Assembly: GCA_905233625.1 (NCBI GenBank)
Contig: CAJOFJ010000006.1
Location: 110,176 to 170,947, forward strand
Source: an uncultured Bacteroidales bacterium
Lineage (GTDB): Bacteria > Bacteroidota > Bacteroidia > Bacteroidales > WCHB1-69
DNA length: 60,772 bases
Reading direction: 5' to 3'
Both the position numbers and the translations under genes were made by a program. Below are positions 1 to 8,224 of the stretch, one piece after another. The number at the start of each line of letters is the position of its first letter. Position 1 is the stretch's first letter. Under the pieces are notes generated by a model. It saw nothing but the letters and a program-made list of their open reading frames with translations. It ran no database searches and was not told where the DNA came from.

Positions 1-2
1 AC

Positions 3-653
3 CAATACATCCACAAAGCACTTGTTCAGTTATTTGAAACCGTGCCATGCGGAACGGCCTCATCAATATCCGTCACGCATATCGCATTCCCCAAAGCCGA
101 CCCCATTGTCGATTACCATGAGAAATGCATCCAATCATCCTTTTTTCTTTGTCAACAAAGCATTTCCTACCACGATCCGCAACGACGAGATTTCAACATT
201 TTATCCACTATTCTTGGCGGCTATTTCGGTTCACGGCTCATGAGCAACCTGCGCGAGACACATGGTTACACATACGGTGTGAGTTGTGACAGTTTGTATT
301 TTTGCGACTCCTCTGTTTTTTACATAGAAAGTGAGGTTAACGTGGATGTCACCCGCCAAGCCATTGAAGAAAGCCTGAAAGAAATTGACAGATTGAGCCA
401 TGAACCTGTTCCGATGGAAGAGCTGGAATCGGTAAAAAGTTATATGGCCGGACAATTGCTACGAAAAGTCGACAACACCGTCTCATACATGACCCAATAC
501 AGCAAATGGGATGATTTTGATCATGATGAAAGCGAATTTGAAATACAGATGCAAAGCATTCAGGCCTTCACCACAGAGAAAAGCATGTGTTTAGCTCAAA
601 AATTATTACAAAAAAACAACTTCACCAGCATTATTTCAGGAAATATTCAATAA
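3..653 (+). CDS. M16 (insulinase-like) peptidase, C-terminal part, 5' end outside window
   Basis: The frame is open from the first bases, so only the last 216 residues are seen. The stretch GGYFGSRLMSNLRETHGYTY is typical of the C-terminal, non-catalytic half of M16 zinc peptidases, where an Arg and Tyr pair contacts substrate in the paired subunit. The HxxEH zinc motif would lie upstream and is not visible. Members of this family in Bacteroidota are usually periplasmic or cytoplasmic peptide-degrading enzymes. The next gene follows after 24 bases. The family call is firm; whether the whole protein is one- or two-domain cannot be judged. Confidence 0.85.
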   Translation, partial: QYIHKALVQLFETVPCGTASSISVTHIAFPKADPIVDYHEKCIQSSFFLCQQSISYHDPQRRDFNILSTILGGYFGSRLMSNLRETHGYTYGVSCDSLYFCDSSVFYIESEVNVDVTRQAIEESLKEIDRLSHEPVPMEELESVKSYMAGQLLRKVDNTVSYMTQYSKWDDFDHDESEFEIQMQSIQAFTTEKSMCLAQKLLQKNNFTSIISGNIQ

Positions 654-677
654 CTTTTTTCGTTATTAAACATAATT

Positions 678-2819
678 ATGAAGAACAAACATATACTTGC
701 GATCCTGTGCAGCATGCTGACCCTGTCGGTCTGGGCTATTGAGCCCCCTACCCTGCAGTGTATCAACATGAACCACAACGCCACGGACTGTCAAGTATTC
801 TGGAACCACCCTTACCTTTATGCCGGCATCGCCACCATCGAGGTTTGGGTTAGCACCTCGCAAAATGGTCCCTACTATTTGGGATCTACCACCAATGCAG
901 GTGACACCGTTTGTTCCACCCAGTTCAACTTCAACAATGTTTTCGGTCCCACTATCGGCCCCAACGTAGAAGAGCTGTACTGCTACCTCCTTGTGCGACC
1001 CGATGCTGCCCATACCTCAGAAGGCATAGCCATCTCCGACACCATGCGGTCCATGAAACTGCAATTGACTGCCACCGGTAGCAATCCTACCCAGAATAGT
1101 ATCGCCTTACTGCAATGGACCTTACCCTCCCCGTTTCCCTCCACCTGTGACGGACAAGACTTTTCTATCTGGCGCAAGGGTTCCCACGATTTCGACTACA
1201 TCCGTATCGGCCAAGTGAGCCAATCCGTCACCACATACCGCGACACCATTGATGTATGTTTAGATGACTACAGCTATTATGTCAGAATTTTCAATTACGC
1301 CCAAGACATCAACCCCGCTTGTCAGTTCAGGACTAGACCAAAAGTCAATACATTTTCGGATGCCACCCCTCCTTCCACTCCTATTTTGGACAGTGTAAGC
1401 GTCAATGCCACAACGCAACGGATAGAATTGGGCTGGACACAAAGCTCCTCAGATGCCATCGGATGCATCATCTACCATGCCACCAGTGCCAGCGGTCCCT
1501 GGCCTTCTATCGACACTGTATTGGGCACCCACTGGATTAGTCCTGATCACCAGGGAAACACCATGCACTATTATCGTATCGCCGCTATTGACAGTTGTTT
1601 TGCCAGTGAACGCACCATTGCCGGCAACATGACAACATACGCCCAAAACAACATCCTTGTTTCCGTGGCCAGCATGGATGTTTGCCTGAAAAAAATAAAA
1701 CTGCAATGGAATCCATACGAAAACATGACTGACGGTGTGGGAGAATACAAGATTTTTTATTCCCAAGACCAAGGACCTTTCCTGTATCATGGATCGGTCA
1801 ACGGCAATACCACTTCCTACGAATTCAATGGTCTTCCCACCAACCATCAGTACCGTTTTATTGTAAGGGCAATTAACACCAGCGAAAATATCAGTTCCTC
1901 CTCGTGCCATTGCGATGTCACCAACTACACTGAAGAGGAAAGCACCGATTTTTGCTATATCCGATATGCCTCTGTGATTGACAATCAATATGTTGAACTT
2001 CGTTTTCTGACAGATGGAAACAACACACCATTCACCTCCATCTCCCTCTATAGAAGTATAAATAACGCACAGAATTTCAATCTGATAGCCAATATCAACT
2101 ATCAGAATGGCCAAGCTAATTACAGCTATGAAGACTACGATGCTGATGTGAGCGGAAGTATCAACTATTACAAAGCCGTATTAAATAATGAGTGTGGGGC
2201 TGAATCCGCCAACTCCAACATCGTCCACACCATTCTGTTGACTGGCGAGGGCAATGCAGCACAGGAAAATGTGTTGCAATGGAATAACTACGGAGAATTT
2301 AACGGGGGAACCGCTTCTTACAGTATCTATCGGAAGGTGGAAATCAGCCCATTATTCACTGATATTGAAAACGCCTTGGTGGCCAGTGAATTCAATACAT
2401 ACAGTGACAATGTCTCCGATCTTTTCGAAATGGGCTCGCATTTCCAGTATTATGTGGTGGCACAGGAAGGCCCCAACGAATACGGTTTTGCTGATGAAAG
2501 CTATTCCAATATCGTTGACGTGGAACAATTTCCCAACACCTATATTCCCAATGCTTTCTGTCCGAACAGCACCGTTTTGGAAAACAGCATCTTCAAGCCT
2601 GCCAATTCCTTCATGAACACCGAAGGTTATATTTTCACAATATATTCCCGTCAAGGAGAGATTGTCTTCATCACCAACGATATCACCAAAGGTTGGGACG
2701 GCACCGAGCAAAAATCGGGCAAGGCAGTTCCTCCTGGAATGTACGTTTACCGCATGGAATACATTCGTCCCGATGGCAAGAAAGTCGTGAAAAACGGAAC
2801 GGTGATGGTGATATACTAG
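678..2819 (+). CDS. Secreted fibronectin-type III repeat protein with T9SS type B (gliding motility-associated) C-terminal domain
   Basis: 713 residues. It begins with a signal peptide (MKNKHILAILCSMLTLSVWA) and then contains several FN3-like beta-sandwich units; repeated W...YxIY/YRI...A strands are visible from about residue 110 to 610. The last ~90 residues, from YIPNAFCPNS to NGTVMVIY, include the IYSRQGEIVF, GWDGT and PPGMYVYRMEY strands of the CHU_C/type B sorting domain, which directs export through the type IX secretion system and retention at the cell surface. No enzymatic motif is apparent, so an adhesin or surface-structural role is inferred. It follows the M16 peptidase gene on the same strand. 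Confidence 0.85.
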   Translation: MKNKHILAILCSMLTLSVWAIEPPTLQCINMNHNATDCQVFWNHPYLYAGIATIEVWVSTSQNGPYYLGSTTNAGDTVCSTQFNFNNVFGPTIGPNVEELYCYLLVRPDAAHTSEGIAISDTMRSMKLQLTATGSNPTQNSIALLQWTLPSPFPSTCDGQDFSIWRKGSHDFDYIRIGQVSQSVTTYRDTIDVCLDDYSYYVRIFNYAQDINPACQFRTRPKVNTFSDATPPSTPILDSVSVNATTQRIELGWTQSSSDAIGCIIYHATSASGPWPSIDTVLGTHWISPDHQGNTMHYYRIAAIDSCFASERTIAGNMTTYAQNNILVSVASMDVCLKKIKLQWNPYENMTDGVGEYKIFYSQDQGPFLYHGSVNGNTTSYEFNGLPTNHQYRFIVRAINTSENISSSSCHCDVTNYTEEESTDFCYIRYASVIDNQYVELRFLTDGNNTPFTSISLYRSINNAQNFNLIANINYQNGQANYSYEDYDADVSGSINYYKAVLNNECGAESANSNIVHTILLTGEGNAAQENVLQWNNYGEFNGGTASYSIYRKVEISPLFTDIENALVASEFNTYSDNVSDLFEMGSHFQYYVVAQEGPNEYGFADESYSNIVDVEQFPNTYIPNAFCPNSTVLENSIFKPANSFMNTEGYIFTIYSRQGEIVFITNDITKGWDGTEQKSGKAVPPGMYVYRMEYIRPDGKKVVKNGTVMVIY

Positions 2820-2873
2820 GAGTTAAGAATTAAGAATTAAGAGTTAAGAGTTAAGAGTTAAGAATTAAGAGTT
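2820..2873. repeat. AT-rich microrepeat cassette (TTAAGA words)
   Basis: Directly after the stop codon the spacer repeats 7-base words of the type TTAAGAA/TTAAGAG about six times. The same words recur near 31740 and 53938. No coding signal or terminator is evident. Confidence 0.7.
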
Positions 2874-2907
2874 AATTCAAAGATTCTGAACATTTAACTT
2901 ATAGTCA

Positions 2908-4224
2908 TTACAGTCCCAAGAACAGGCAAACGACACCGACCACAAGTCCAACCGCCATGTTCAGGGCTTTCATCAGGAAAAAGTTTTTACGTGACTGCGC
3001 CAGCAAGGGCAAGGCTCCATGGCCGTCCTGAACAATAGAGCTGACCAGCAAAATGCCGAACGGGATGGTGCCGTTCATGAACATCACCACAAAAACCAAA
3101 TGCGGTCCCGACTCGGGGATAATGCCAATGAACACCGCCAGCAGCATGAGAATCCACAAAGTCCAATGAGATTGTCCTATCAAGCTGTCCACGTCCACAA
3201 AGAGATACAAGAATTTCAAGCACAACAGCACCCCAAAAGTCCAAAGGAAAATGGAGATAAAATGGTGTTTGATAACATGCTCCCACAAGTGCGACTGCAG
3301 GAAATGCTCTGACGACAATGCCACCACAACCAGAGTGATACAAGCTAAAATCAAGAAGAAGATATTCTCCCATGCATCCGGGTCGTTATGCCCGTGATGA
3401 TGCTCGCCACAGTGTTCTTCATGAGCTTCGGAACACTCAGAATGCATGGAAGCATGGGCCTCACAGCACTCTCCCTCATGATGGTGTTCCTGACACTCAC
3501 CATCATGGTGATGATGAACTTGCTCAACACTGTCATGTGAAATTCCCACATCGGGCAAAACCCCATGCTGATGTGCCAAAGAACCCGTAAGAATTGCCAC
3601 AATATAGAGAATCAATCCGAAGAGCAACAACGCCTTTGGGAAAGACATATTTTTCAGATTTCTGAAAGACAACTGAGCTTTAGCCCGTCCATGCTCATGA
3701 TGTTCCACCCCACTCTGCTCTGAGGCAAGCTCCTCTTGCATGCATGATTCAGAAGGAACTTCATGCTGCTGTTCATCCACATCATCATGTCCCTTATGCA
3801 CCTCAAAGCCATGGGTTTCCAGCACAAATTTCTTTTTTCTGAATAGCAAGTGAGTCAGCTCACCCGCCACCAAAGCAATCAGCAGCAGCACCCCAGACAG
3901 AATCAGCGTCCACTTGGGACTATAGGCCATCAGCACGAAGGCCTCGTCGCCGAAAGTGGCAATCATACCCGCCACCAACGCCCCGAAAGACATAAGATTG
4001 TGGGTAAACAGCGACACAATGGCAAAACCACCGATACAACCGGGAATCAAGCCCAAGAGGGTTGCCAGCAGAATCTGCATAAACGGACGATATTGCAGCT
4101 TGCTCATCCACTTGCCCGCCGATCCGACGTTGACGAACTCAATCAGCAACATCATGATCATCACCAAGCAAGTCAGGGTGAGTGAACTCTTCAGCACTTC
4201 AAGAATGATCTCCATATATTCCAT
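2908..4224 (-). CDS. Putative multi-spanning heavy-metal exporter (ArsP_2-like) with His/Cys-rich loop
   Basis: 438 residues with roughly ten hydrophobic segments in two groups. The N-terminal half contains GLIPGCIGGFAIVSLF and GDEAFVLMAYSP, the C-terminal half GIIPESGPHLVFVVMFMNG; this duplicated arrangement is that of the putative 10-TM heavy-metal exporter family (ArsP_2), sometimes annotated as manganese transporter. Between the halves, about residues 228-275 form a loop with some twenty His and several Cys plus acidic residues, a plausible metal-sensing or buffering segment; a second shorter His cluster (VEHHEHG) lies before it. It is the last gene of a tight leftward group, 15 bases after recR. 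The substrate metal cannot be read from sequence. Confidence 0.7.
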   Translation of the reverse strand: MEYMEIILEVLKSSLTLTCLVMIMMLLIEFVNVGSAGKWMSKLQYRPFMQILLATLLGLIPGCIGGFAIVSLFTHNLMSFGALVAGMIATFGDEAFVLMAYSPKWTLILSGVLLLIALVAGELTHLLFRKKKFVLETHGFEVHKGHDDVDEQQHEVPSESCMQEELASEQSGVEHHEHGRAKAQLSFRNLKNMSFPKALLLFGLILYIVAILTGSLAHQHGVLPDVGISHDSVEQVHHHHDGECQEHHHEGECCEAHASMHSECSEAHEEHCGEHHHGHNDPDAWENIFFLILACITLVVVALSSEHFLQSHLWEHVIKHHFISIFLWTFGVLLCLKFLYLFVDVDSLIGQSHWTLWILMLLAVFIGIIPESGPHLVFVVMFMNGTIPFGILLVSSIVQDGHGALPLLAQSRKNFFLMKALNMAVGLVVGVVCLFLGL

Positions 4225-4239
4225 ACCCAGATACTTGAA

Positions 4240-4863
4240 TTATCTTTTTACATAAACTGACTCAAAACTGGTACGTCCCATCAATGAGCGTCCCAAGGTC
4301 ACTTCGTCGGCATACTCCAACTCTTCACCAATACCCACTCCACGGGCAATGGTAGTAATCTCCGACACTTTATCCTTGATATTCTTATAAATATAAAAAT
4401 TGGTCGTGTCGCCCTCCACCGTTGCAGGAAGTGCCAGTACTACCTCTCGCACTCCGCCCGCCTCAATGCGGTCAAAGAGCTCCTGCAGGCGCAACTGGTT
4501 GATGCCGATGCCATCCATGGGTGATATCACACCGCCCAGCACATGATACACACCGGCATATTGGTTAGTGTTCTCAATGGCAATCACATCGCGGATATCC
4601 TGCACCACACAGATCATGGCATGGTCGCGTTTGGGGTTTTCGCAAATATCACAAACATCCTTGTCCGACAGGTTAAAGCAGTTTTTGCAATAGCACAGAT
4701 GCTCCTTCAGATTGTCAATAGCAGTAGTCAATGCTGCCACCTCCATCTTGTCCGCCTTGACCAAATGCAGGGTCAGACGCAAAGCCGTGCGCTTGCCGAT
4801 GCCCGGCAGCTTGGCAATCTCGTTCACCGCATTCTCAAGATGTTTGGAAAAGAATTCTAACAT
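4240..4863 (-). CDS. recR: Recombination protein RecR
   Basis: 207 residues, the usual length. The helix-hairpin-helix LPGIGKRTALRL near residue 18 binds DNA; the four-Cys zinc finger CYCKNCFNLSDKDVC-x2-C follows at about 57-72; a Toprim domain covers the remainder (VVQDIRDVIAIENT, GVYHVLGGVISPMDGI, EVVLALPATVEGDTT). RecR works with RecO/RecF to load RecA on gaps. The start ATG is three bases from the stop of the upstream lipoprotein gene, so the genes are probably cotranscribed. Confidence 0.97.
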   Translation of the reverse strand: MLEFFSKHLENAVNEIAKLPGIGKRTALRLTLHLVKADKMEVAALTTAIDNLKEHLCYCKNCFNLSDKDVCDICENPKRDHAMICVVQDIRDVIAIENTNQYAGVYHVLGGVISPMDGIGINQLRLQELFDRIEAGGVREVVLALPATVEGDTTNFYIYKNIKDKVSEITTIARGVGIGEELEYADEVTLGRSLMGRTSFESVYVKR

Positions 4864-4866
4864 ATT

Positions 4867-5757
4867 TTATTTCAATAAATTATTGATGTATTGAATCGCC
4901 AAAATATTACGAGGCGACACAATATCAATCCAACCGCTTTCAATAGGATACAGATGACCCTCTCTGACTGCCCTCAATGAAGTGTAAGGCTTGGTTTTGC
5001 CATACATTTCCAAGTCTTCCTTCCGAATCAGGATGATATCGGGGTCGGCTTCGAAAAGGTATTCGCGGCTCACGCTCCAGGATGTCAGATCTTTACCAAT
5101 ATTCTCTCCCCCGGCTGCGGTGATAATCTCATGAATATGAGAGTTTTGAGGGGCCGTGAAATCGCCCTGCTCACCAAAGCCCACCACATAATACACTTTC
5201 TTCGGAGCCAAGGTAGTATCAATATGAGACTTGACCGAATCCAGCTGATTATGAATCTTTTGGATTTGCGCATCGGCCAGTTCGTTCTTGTCCAACAATT
5301 GACCAATAACCGACAAAGCGTCGCAAAGGCCCTCCAATTTGGTTTCCTCACGGATCACCACCACCTTCAAACCCGCACGTTCCATCTTCTCCATGTCCTG
5401 CTTGGTGACAATCGAACCAATCAGCACCACATCAGGATTCAAGGCTACCAGCGATTCCACATTGATATTCTGCATCCCCCCTACCCTGTGCATGGTGTCG
5501 GTAGCTTCGGGGTAATGGCAAAAGTCGGAGATGCCCACCAGTTTGTCGCCATCTTCCAGCATAAACACCATCTCGGTGATAGCGGGCGACAGGGAGATAA
5601 TACGTGCCGGCACCGAATCGAGTTGCACCCGGTTACCGTAGCAGTCGGTATAATCAAAAAAAGAAGCCTTTTCACCCTGCTGGGAGGGTGAAAGGCATGA
5701 TATCGTCAGACTAAGCAGTAAAAAGAACAGCAGTCTAACTGCAAAAGATTTATTCAC
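4867..5757 (-). CDS. ABC transporter substrate-binding lipoprotein, BtuF/FecB (helical-backbone metal receptor) type
   Basis: 296 residues. A lipoprotein signal (LLFFLLLSLTISC, Cys21) is followed by the periplasmic binding fold: RIISLSPAITEMVFML and ESLVALNPDVVLIGSI are the hallmark strands of cobalamin/siderophore/haem-binding proteins. The start is GTG at 5757, three bases after the mutA stop; no ATG in frame precedes the signal peptide. Position right behind an adenosylcobalamin-dependent mutase subunit suggests corrinoid as ligand, but this is inference and no permease or ATPase gene is adjacent. Confidence 0.85.
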   Translation of the reverse strand: MNKSFAVRLLFFLLLSLTISCLSPSQQGEKASFFDYTDCYGNRVQLDSVPARIISLSPAITEMVFMLEDGDKLVGISDFCHYPEATDTMHRVGGMQNINVESLVALNPDVVLIGSIVTKQDMEKMERAGLKVVVIREETKLEGLCDALSVIGQLLDKNELADAQIQKIHNQLDSVKSHIDTTLAPKKVYYVVGFGEQGDFTAPQNSHIHEIITAAGGENIGKDLTSWSVSREYLFEADPDIILIRKEDLEMYGKTKPYTSLRAVREGHLYPIESGWIDIVSPRNILAIQYINNLLK

Positions 5758-5760
5758 AGC

Positions 5761-7608
5761 TTATTTCAATAATTGTTGGTTGTATTTTCTCAAAGTTTCC
5801 AGAACATTCACTTTCACATGGATGTAATCGTCCACGCCTGCGGCATTCAATGCTTCCATGGCCTCGGTCGGATTACCAGCAATCAGCACAGGAGTCTGTG
5901 GCAGTTTAGCCTTCAGTTGAGTGGCGAGTTCCACACCCAAAGTAGCGTATTCCTCATCGGAGCTACAAATTGCTATCAGGTCGGCTTTTTGCTCTTCGGC
6001 AGCCTTAACGCCCTCTTCCACTGTCTTATAGCCAGCGGTCTCGGCAATCTCGTAGCCAGCGCAGCCGAAGAAATTAGAAATGAATCCTGCACGGGCTTGG
6101 CGCATGGCCAAATTACCCACCTTCAGCAAGAACACCTTCGGACGATGATGTTCCTTGGCATAGCGCTCGGTAGCCAGACGCAATTCCTCGAAAGCCATAG
6201 CGCCACGGTATGTGCGCAAACCGATACTATCGTCATTCTTCAAACGCTCAATTTTATCGGCCATTTGCTCGTTGATATTCGGGAACTGATTAGTACCCAA
6301 GAAAATATATCTACGGGTGGCGATTTTCATATCGCGATTCTGGCAGCTGGCCTCGATCTCGCGTTTAATCTCACCACTGCCAATCAACTGGATCATACCG
6401 CCTTCGGCCTCCACATGCTGGAAGAGTTTCCATGCATTTTCAGCAATTCCATCAGTCAGATTCTCAACGTAATAAGAACCAGCGGCAGGATCAACCACCT
6501 TGTTGAAATAGGATTCTTCTTTCAGGATTACCTGCACGTTGCGACTGATACGACGTGAGAAATCATCAGCTTCCTTGTAAGCTACATCGAAAGGCTGCAG
6601 CGAGATGGCATCAGCTCCACCCAAAGCGGCGGCCATACCTTCGGTCGTATTACGCAGCATATTCACATAGGGATCGTACAGTGTTTTGTTCCAAACAGAG
6701 CCCACTGTATTGATTTGCAACTTGTAACCGCAATCGCAAGTCGGCTGGTACTGGTCCACCATGGTAGCCCAAAGCAAACGGGTGGCACGCAGTTTGGCGA
6801 TTTCGAAAAAATAGTTGGAACCCACGGAGAGGGTCAGCTGGATTTTCTTGCAAGCCTTGCCCACGGGAATACCATGTTCAGTAGCGTAAGCGATATATTC
6901 GTTGGCAATGCCCAAAGAATAAGCCAATTCCTGAACGATGGTGGCGCCAGCGTTATGTAAAGCAATACCATTGACGTTCACCAGCTTGAAGTTCTTCATA
7001 TCAGCAGCCAACTCGTGCAGCTTCAGCAACTCAGCCATATCGGCCTCCTGGGAACGATAGAATTTGGTGCGTTTCAGATAATACGTAATAGGATCAAAAT
7101 TAATGCTACCCATCACGGCTTCTTTATCAATATTATTGTCCGTCAGATATTGGACAAACAAAGTCATGAAATCCACATAATTCTGGGCATGACTGAACTG
7201 CAGACCAGTCTTGGTGCAGTCTATACCCTTCAGCAAAGCGGCCATATCATTGACATCCTTCACGTTCTTCACATTGAAGGCGATGGTATTGGCCCCGCGT
7301 TTCAGGGCGTCAACGGCAATGGCATTGGCCTTCAACAGGTCGGTCTCGGCCACTTCCTGCACAATTTGCCAGTTGTTATTGTCTTTTTTTGTTCCACGGG
7401 TATAAGGGAACTGGGCCGGCATCGTGTCAAGATAATCCAGATCTTTCAGGTCTTCGGCACGGTAATAGGGGCGCACATTAAAACCTTCATCGGTACGCCA
7501 TATTAATTTCTTTTGGTAGTCGGCTCCTTTTAAGTCCTTGATAATCACATCTTCCCACTGTTCAGTAGTGACAGGTGGGAACTCGCTGAATAATTTTTCT
7601 CCGCTCAT
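5761..7608 (-). CDS. mutA: Methylmalonyl-CoA mutase small (beta) subunit
   Basis: 615 residues. The N-terminal TIM-barrel half (EQWEDVIIKDLKGADYQKKL, SLQPFDVAYKEADDFSRRIS, VVDPAAGSYYVENLT) and the C-terminal cobalamin-fold half match MutA. The B12-binding loop that reads DxHxxG in the large subunit is here KVGNLAMRQARAGF, with no His ligand, which is normal for the non-catalytic small subunit. The enzyme interconverts succinyl-CoA and methylmalonyl-CoA for propionate formation. I chose ATG 7608, because an in-frame TTG 27 bases upstream falls on the -7 promoter box. The expected partner mutB is not next to it; btuF-like, recR and exporter genes follow instead. Confidence 0.93.
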   Translation of the reverse strand: MSGEKLFSEFPPVTTEQWEDVIIKDLKGADYQKKLIWRTDEGFNVRPYYRAEDLKDLDYLDTMPAQFPYTRGTKKDNNNWQIVQEVAETDLLKANAIAVDALKRGANTIAFNVKNVKDVNDMAALLKGIDCTKTGLQFSHAQNYVDFMTLFVQYLTDNNIDKEAVMGSINFDPITYYLKRTKFYRSQEADMAELLKLHELAADMKNFKLVNVNGIALHNAGATIVQELAYSLGIANEYIAYATEHGIPVGKACKKIQLTLSVGSNYFFEIAKLRATRLLWATMVDQYQPTCDCGYKLQINTVGSVWNKTLYDPYVNMLRNTTEGMAAALGGADAISLQPFDVAYKEADDFSRRISRNVQVILKEESYFNKVVDPAAGSYYVENLTDGIAENAWKLFQHVEAEGGMIQLIGSGEIKREIEASCQNRDMKIATRRYIFLGTNQFPNINEQMADKIERLKNDDSIGLRTYRGAMAFEELRLATERYAKEHHRPKVFLLKVGNLAMRQARAGFISNFFGCAGYEIAETAGYKTVEEGVKAAEEQKADLIAICSSDEEYATLGVELATQLKAKLPQTPVLIAGNPTEAMEALNAAGVDDYIHVKVNVLETLRKYNQQLLK

Positions 7609-7632
7609 TCTGATAAAATTAAAAATAGTCTG

Positions 7633-7640
7633 CAAATTTA
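7633..7640 (-). promoter_or_regulatory. -7 promoter box for the mutA group
   Basis: Reads TAAATTTG on the minus strand, matching the Bacteroidota consensus TAnnTTTG, 25 bases before the mutA ATG. Confidence 0.6.
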
Positions 7641-7694
7641 CGGATTTTTTTGGATAAAAAAAGCAAAAGCAAAAAAAAATTCATGGATTTTATG

Positions 7695-7702
7695 TAATTT
7701 TG
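7695..7702 (+). promoter_or_regulatory. -7 promoter box for the DUF2147 gene
   Basis: TAATTTTG. Transcription would begin a few bases downstream, which excludes the in-frame ATG at 7704 and supports the start at 7722. Confidence 0.6.
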
Positions 7703-7721
7703 CATGCTAATCTCAAGAAGT

Positions 7722-8141
7722 ATGAAAAAAACAATTTTTATATTGATAATCAGCCTGTTAGGCATAAAAACATTCGCACAGAATCCCGATGCTATCTGCG
7801 GCATCTATCACATGGTGGATCCATTTTCAAAGGAAGGCTCGCAAGTAGAGATATACAGAGCTGCCAATGGGGATTATGAAGGAAAAGTGGTATGGGTGGA
7901 AAATCCCAAGAAGAAGAAATTTCTCGGCTTGGTCTTCATGACCACGTTGAGATACAATGCCGAGAAGAATGAGTATCAGAACGGCACACTTAAATATCCC
8001 GGAAAAGCTGGCACTTTCAGCACATTTATGAGCATTGTCGATAACAAGAAACTTAAAGTCCGTGGTTACTGGGGCTTTGCCGCCTTAGGCAAAACCATGT
8101 ACTGGTACAGAGAGGATAAAGTAAGGGTGCAGAAGGACTAA
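7722..8141 (+). CDS. DUF2147 family secreted protein
   Basis: 139 residues: signal peptide MKKTIFILIISLLGIKTFAQ, then a small beta-rich domain with GIYHMVDPFSKEGSQVEIY, GDYEGKVVWVENP and LKVRGYWGFAALGKTMYW, the pattern of DUF2147, a lipocalin-like exported family of unknown function common in Bacteroidota and Proteobacteria. It stands alone on the plus strand, divergent from mutA, with its own promoter box. No catalytic residues can be assigned. Confidence 0.8.
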   Translation: MKKTIFILIISLLGIKTFAQNPDAICGIYHMVDPFSKEGSQVEIYRAANGDYEGKVVWVENPKKKKFLGLVFMTTLRYNAEKNEYQNGTLKYPGKAGTFSTFMSIVDNKKLKVRGYWGFAALGKTMYWYREDKVRVQKD

Positions 8142-8142
8142 A

Positions 8143-8224
8143 GTAGTTGTTAGATAACAGTTTACAATTAACAGTTAAGAATTCAAAATTCAGAATTCAA
8201 AGTAGCTTAGTTTTCGACTTTCAA
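8143..8224. repeat. AT-rich microrepeat spacer
   Basis: Contains the recurring spacer words AACAGTTTACAATTAACAG, GAATTCAAAATTCAGAATTC and TTTTCGACTTTCAACT between two convergent genes. No terminator hairpin with a T tract is seen. Confidence 0.6.

Noticed and set aside
7609-7635. Upstream TTG start for mutA
   Set aside because: The codon overlaps the -7 promoter box, so it would not be transcribed; ATG 7608 fits the family N-terminus.
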